Shown piece after piece: positions 5,348-7,257 of a DNA stretch of 7,257 nucleotides (position 1 is the first letter of the stretch; every line of letters begins with the position of its first letter). The stretch lies in the NCBI GenBank assembly GCA_964361185.1, contig CAYHZS010000040.1:1-7257 (forward strand), in the 5' to 3' direction. Under the pieces are notes generated by a model. That model did not search any database. It had not been told where the DNA came from and saw only the letters and a program-made list of their open reading frames with translations. This stretch comes from JBAZYZ01 sp964361185. Lineage in GTDB: Bacteria > Patescibacteriota > Minisyncoccia > Phycocordibacterales > VMEP01. The position numbers were made by a program, and so were the translations under genes.

Positions 5348-5897
5348 ATCTACAATCTATTTACCCGCCAAAATTTTTGAGCAACAAAAACTTAAGCGGG
5401 CAGGTCTACGACCTACGACTTTCCGCGTAATCGCGATCGATCCCGGATTTGAAAGATTGGGAATCGCAGTGCTTGAAAAAAACACCCGCGGTAAAAAAGA
5501 AGAATTGCTTTACTCGGAGTGTTTCAAAACAAAAGCTTCCTTTCCTTTTCCCGAGAGATTGTTGATGCTGGGAAACAAAGTGCGCGAAATGATAGTAAAA
5601 TTTAAACCCGACGCCCTGGCCATTGAAACCTTATTTTTTACCGCCAACCAAAAAACCGCCATGAAGGTTTCCGAGGCGCGCGGGGTTCTTCTTTATGAAG
5701 CAGCGCGAGCAAAACTTAAGATCCACGAATATACTCCCCTGCAGATAAAAGTAGCGGTAACTGGATACGGCAAAGCCACCAAAGACCAAATCAATAACAT
5801 GGTCGAGAAACTAATTGTTGTTAAAAAGAAGGTTTCCTCAGACGACGAAATGGACGCCATCGCCTGTGGAATTACTTGTCTTGCTCATATACGCTGA
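5337..5897 (+). CDS. ruvC: Holliday junction resolvase RuvC with N-terminal extension
   Basis: A 186-residue RNase H-fold endonuclease that cuts Holliday junctions. The core begins at FRVIAIDPG, with acidic catalytic residues D35, E97 (AIETLFF), D170 and D173 (SSDDEMDA). TANQKTAMKVSEARGVLLYEA and QIKVAVTGYGKATKDQINNMV match RuvC strongly. Normal RuvC starts only a few residues before the first catalytic Asp; here about 30 residues precede it. Residues 10-21 (PAKIFEQQKLKR) are encoded by a palindromic repeat also found between genes. No ATG, GTG or TTG exists in frame between the repeat and the core, so translation must start upstream: ATG 5337 is chosen because it gives a short overlap with the yebC stop and allows translational coupling. 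In-frame ATGs at 5316 and 5292 are possible but overlap yebC more. The gene ends with TGA. Confidence 0.93.
   Translation: MGTKSTIYLPAKIFEQQKLKRAGLRPTTFRVIAIDPGFERLGIAVLEKNTRGKKEELLYSECFKTKASFPFPERLLMLGNKVREMIVKFKPDALAIETLFFTANQKTAMKVSEARGVLLYEAARAKLKIHEYTPLQIKVAVTGYGKATKDQINNMVEKLIVVKKKVSSDDEMDAIACGITCLAHIR
5364..5400. repeat. Palindromic repeat inside the ruvC reading frame
   Basis: Imperfect 37-base hairpin: CCCGCCAAAATTTTTG, loop AGCAA, CAAAAACTTAAGCGGG, with 13 of 16 arm positions paired. It is 31/37 identical to 3406-3442. It is translated in frame as RuvC residues 10-21 plus the first base of the next codon. A further small palindrome, AGGTC-TAC-GACCT (5402-5414), follows and may belong to the same inserted unit. 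Confidence 0.75.
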
Positions 5898-6164
5898 AAC
5901 AAGGAAATATTGATTGGCAGACAAGTCCTCGCAGTGGATTATCCTTAGTTAAAAATCCTTATTTCCCAACACTTACCGAGATTTGCACACATTATTAACA
6001 CCTAAGCAGTGGTTTGGCCGTTTTAGAGAAATCCCTGTTTTTTTGGTTTGTTCCTCTTGTACTTATTGAGTTATCCACCATTTTAAAGTAAGCGGCTTGC
6101 GTGATAAATGGCTTTTTGTTAAAAAGGATTAAGTTTAAAAGTAACGATTTATCTCAAAGTAATT
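5898..6164. other. 267-base AT-rich gap without a recognised gene
   Basis: No coding frame of note. Visible items are a 7-bp inverted repeat GGAAATA/TATTTCC (5903-5909 with 5960-5966), a direct repeat ATCCTTA (5941-5947 and 5955-5961), and one near-consensus DnaA box TTATCCACC (6071-6079). No clear terminator for ruvC and no convincing promoter for the acidic gene can be named. Confidence 0.4.
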
Positions 6165-6293
6165 ATGAACGACGAATTCGCAGACCCGGAAGCCGTTTTG
6201 GACGAGGAGGATGCTCTCTTAATGGGTGACGACCTTCTAGACGAAATAGGCGACGACCTCCAGATTGACGAGGAGGATTCCGAGGTTGATTAG
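6165..6293 (+). CDS. Highly acidic microprotein (42 residues)
   Basis: The frame from ATG 6165 to TAG 6291-6293 encodes 42 residues, of which 12 are Asp and 8 Glu, with no Lys, Arg or His (net charge about -20). It has regularly spaced hydrophobic pairs (ALLMGDDLLDEIGDDLQI, residues 17-34), which suggests a short amphipathic acidic helix. No signal peptide or membrane span. A strong terminator begins 11 bases after the stop, which supports a real transcript. There is no Shine-Dalgarno before the ATG, as also for pilB, ruvB and yebC. The family is unknown to me. DNA-mimic, partner-binding tail or cation-buffering roles are all speculation, and chance cannot be excluded for a frame this short, although codons stay GAC/GAG-rich and the boundary fits. 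Confidence 0.6.
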   Translation: MNDEFADPEAVLDEEDALLMGDDLLDEIGDDLQIDEEDSEVD

Positions 6294-6303
6294 TTTTTCC
6301 AGG

Positions 6304-6341
6304 AAACAGAAAAGTCCGCGGGTGCGGACTTTTCTGTTTTT
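6304..6341. terminator. Bidirectional terminator between the acidic gene and tyrS
   Basis: A perfect 16-bp stem (6304-6319 with 6324-6339), loop GGGT, with a GC-rich top GTCCGC/GCGGAC and an AT-rich base ending in TTTTT on the plus strand (6337-6341). The minus strand likewise has T-rich bases in its descending arm. It serves the two convergent genes ending at 6293 and 6349. Confidence 0.9.
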
Positions 6342-6348
6342 GCCTGTT

Positions 6349-7257
6349 TTATTTTGCTTTGATTTTCACAAATCGTTTTTTCCCGACACGGAGAAGTTGT
6401 GCTCCCTCCGCCATCACGTAGATATTTTTAACGACTTCTCCGTTTATTTCAATCCCTCCGCCCGAAACCAGGCGCTTCCAGTCGTTCTTTGATGAAATTA
6501 TTTTTTCTGTAAGCAAAACATTCACGAGGAGGTCTCCCGGAGAAAAGTAAATCTCTCTGATATTTTCCGGAATCCCTCTCTTTTGAAAAGCTAGAGCAAA
6601 ATTATTCTCCGCTTTTTTAGCTTGTCTTTCACCGTGATAGAGTTTTACCAATTCATAAGCCAAGCGCGCCTTGTGGTCGCGTGGATTCTGGCTTCCGGAA
6701 ATTATTTCTCTTACTTCGTTTTCACTCAACCTTGTACATAGACTGAAATACTTACCAATAAGGTCATCGCTCAAAGACATGGTCTTGCCATACATATCGT
6801 TCGGCTCATCGTCTATGCCGATGATATTCCCCCACGATGAGGACATCTTCCGGCCATCCGTCCCCTCGAGCATTACGCCAACCATTATATCCTGCTCCGG
6901 TTGTCCATAATGTTTTTGTATCACGCGTCCGGCTTTTAGATTGAAGAGTTGGTCGAATCCTCCAAGCTCAACATCCGCCCTAATCGCCACCGAATCGTAG
7001 CCTTGCATAAGCGGGTACAAAAATTCGCGCAAGGATATTTCTTCTCCTCTCTCCATCCTATCCGCGAAATTCCTCCTGTGCGACATTTGTTGCACTGAAA
7101 AACACTCCGCCAGCTCCGCCACGTCGTTGAAATCAAGTTTTTTGAGCCATTTGGAGTTGTAGTGAAATTCTGCCTTTTTTAGATTAATAATTTTCCCCAC
7201 CTTTTTTTTATAAGCCTTAAGATTATTTTTGACCTCCGAAACGGTGAGCATGGGGCG
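6349..7257 (-). CDS. tyrS: Tyrosyl-tRNA synthetase, 5' part beyond window
   Basis: A class I aminoacyl-tRNA synthetase that attaches tyrosine to tRNA-Tyr in the cytoplasm. The frame is open at the right edge (codons for Arg-Pro precede the Met at 7249-7251), so that Met is internal and roughly the first 100 residues, including the HIGH motif, are missing. About 302 codons are visible. Recognisable parts are EFLYPLMQGYDSVAIRADVE, then LGGFDQLFNLKAGR, the tyrosine/ATP-site region resembling the TyrS2-type LGGTDQKFNLLMGR. The KMSKS-loop equivalent is KMSSS (codons at 6835-6849). A C-terminal S4 RNA-binding domain spans roughly the last 60 residues (LLVNVLLTEKII, VSGGGIEINGEVV, LLRVGKKRFVKI). It is convergent with the acidic gene; its promoter lies outside the window. 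Identification is secure; the odd Phe in GGFDQ and the KMSSS variant are family-level differences. Confidence 0.95.
   Translation of the reverse strand, partial: RPMLTVSEVKNNLKAYKKKVGKIINLKKAEFHYNSKWLKKLDFNDVAELAECFSVQQMSHRRNFADRMERGEEISLREFLYPLMQGYDSVAIRADVELGGFDQLFNLKAGRVIQKHYGQPEQDIMVGVMLEGTDGRKMSSSWGNIIGIDDEPNDMYGKTMSLSDDLIGKYFSLCTRLSENEVREIISGSQNPRDHKARLAYELVKLYHGERQAKKAENNFALAFQKRGIPENIREIYFSPGDLLVNVLLTEKIISSKNDWKRLVSGGGIEINGEVVKNIYVMAEGAQLLRVGKKRFVKIKAK

Noticed and set aside
6021..6029. GTTTTAGAG, resembling the start of a type II CRISPR repeat
   Set aside because: A single short match; no repeat-spacer array and no cas gene in the window.
6071..6079. DnaA box-like TTATCCACC, possible replication origin
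   Set aside because: Only one near-consensus box, with no dnaA or dnaN nearby and no box cluster; not enough for an origin.

Overview
The window looks like part of a Candidate Phyla Radiation (Patescibacteria, most likely Parcubacteria-type) genome. This is inferred from the gene styles: a compact MshEN-type PilB, a shortened YebC, CPR-flavoured RuvB/RuvC, a TyrS2-like tyrosyl-tRNA synthetase, tiny orphan genes, and several genes without a Shine-Dalgarno sequence. The genes read cleanly with the standard code (TAA, TAG and TGA all end genes), so a UGA-glycine lineage is not suggested. The taxonomy cannot be proved from the sequence alone.

Layout. Positions 1-1056 (minus strand) hold two small unrecognised exported proteins: a signal-peptide protein cut by the window edge, and a lipoprotein. 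Each has its own near-consensus promoter and an almost identical ribosome-binding/start cassette, with a rho-independent terminator between them. Divergently, 1189-2892 (+) encodes the type IV pilus assembly ATPase PilB, which may be made from a leaderless mRNA. Convergent to it is a 76-residue orphan gene (minus, 2968-3198). Its putative promoter lies about 290 bases upstream, so the leader would contain a short palindromic repeat and a 151-base element closed by a perfect 16-bp stem. The DNA from 3578 to 5897 (+) carries ruvB, then a compact palindromic structure, then yebC and ruvC, which overlap. A 267-base gap follows, then a 42-residue protein with 20 acidic and no basic residues. A strong bidirectional terminator separates it from tyrS (minus), which runs off the right edge.

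Functionally, ruvB and ruvC supply the Holliday-junction motor and resolvase (ruvA is not in the window). yebC belongs to a translation/transcription-factor family and often neighbours ruv genes. PilB would power type IV pilus assembly, and TyrRS charges tRNA-Tyr.

The most notable points are these: (1) a palindromic repeat with one copy between genes and one copy read in frame inside the N-terminus of RuvC, resembling the protein-coding palindromic elements of Rickettsia; (2) the 151-base structured element in the putative leader of the 76-residue gene; (3) a second, smaller structured element after ruvB sharing a 3-bp/AUAGA-loop hairpin with the first, with a swapped base pair; (4) a YebC lacking its inserted third domain; (5) the all-acidic microprotein.
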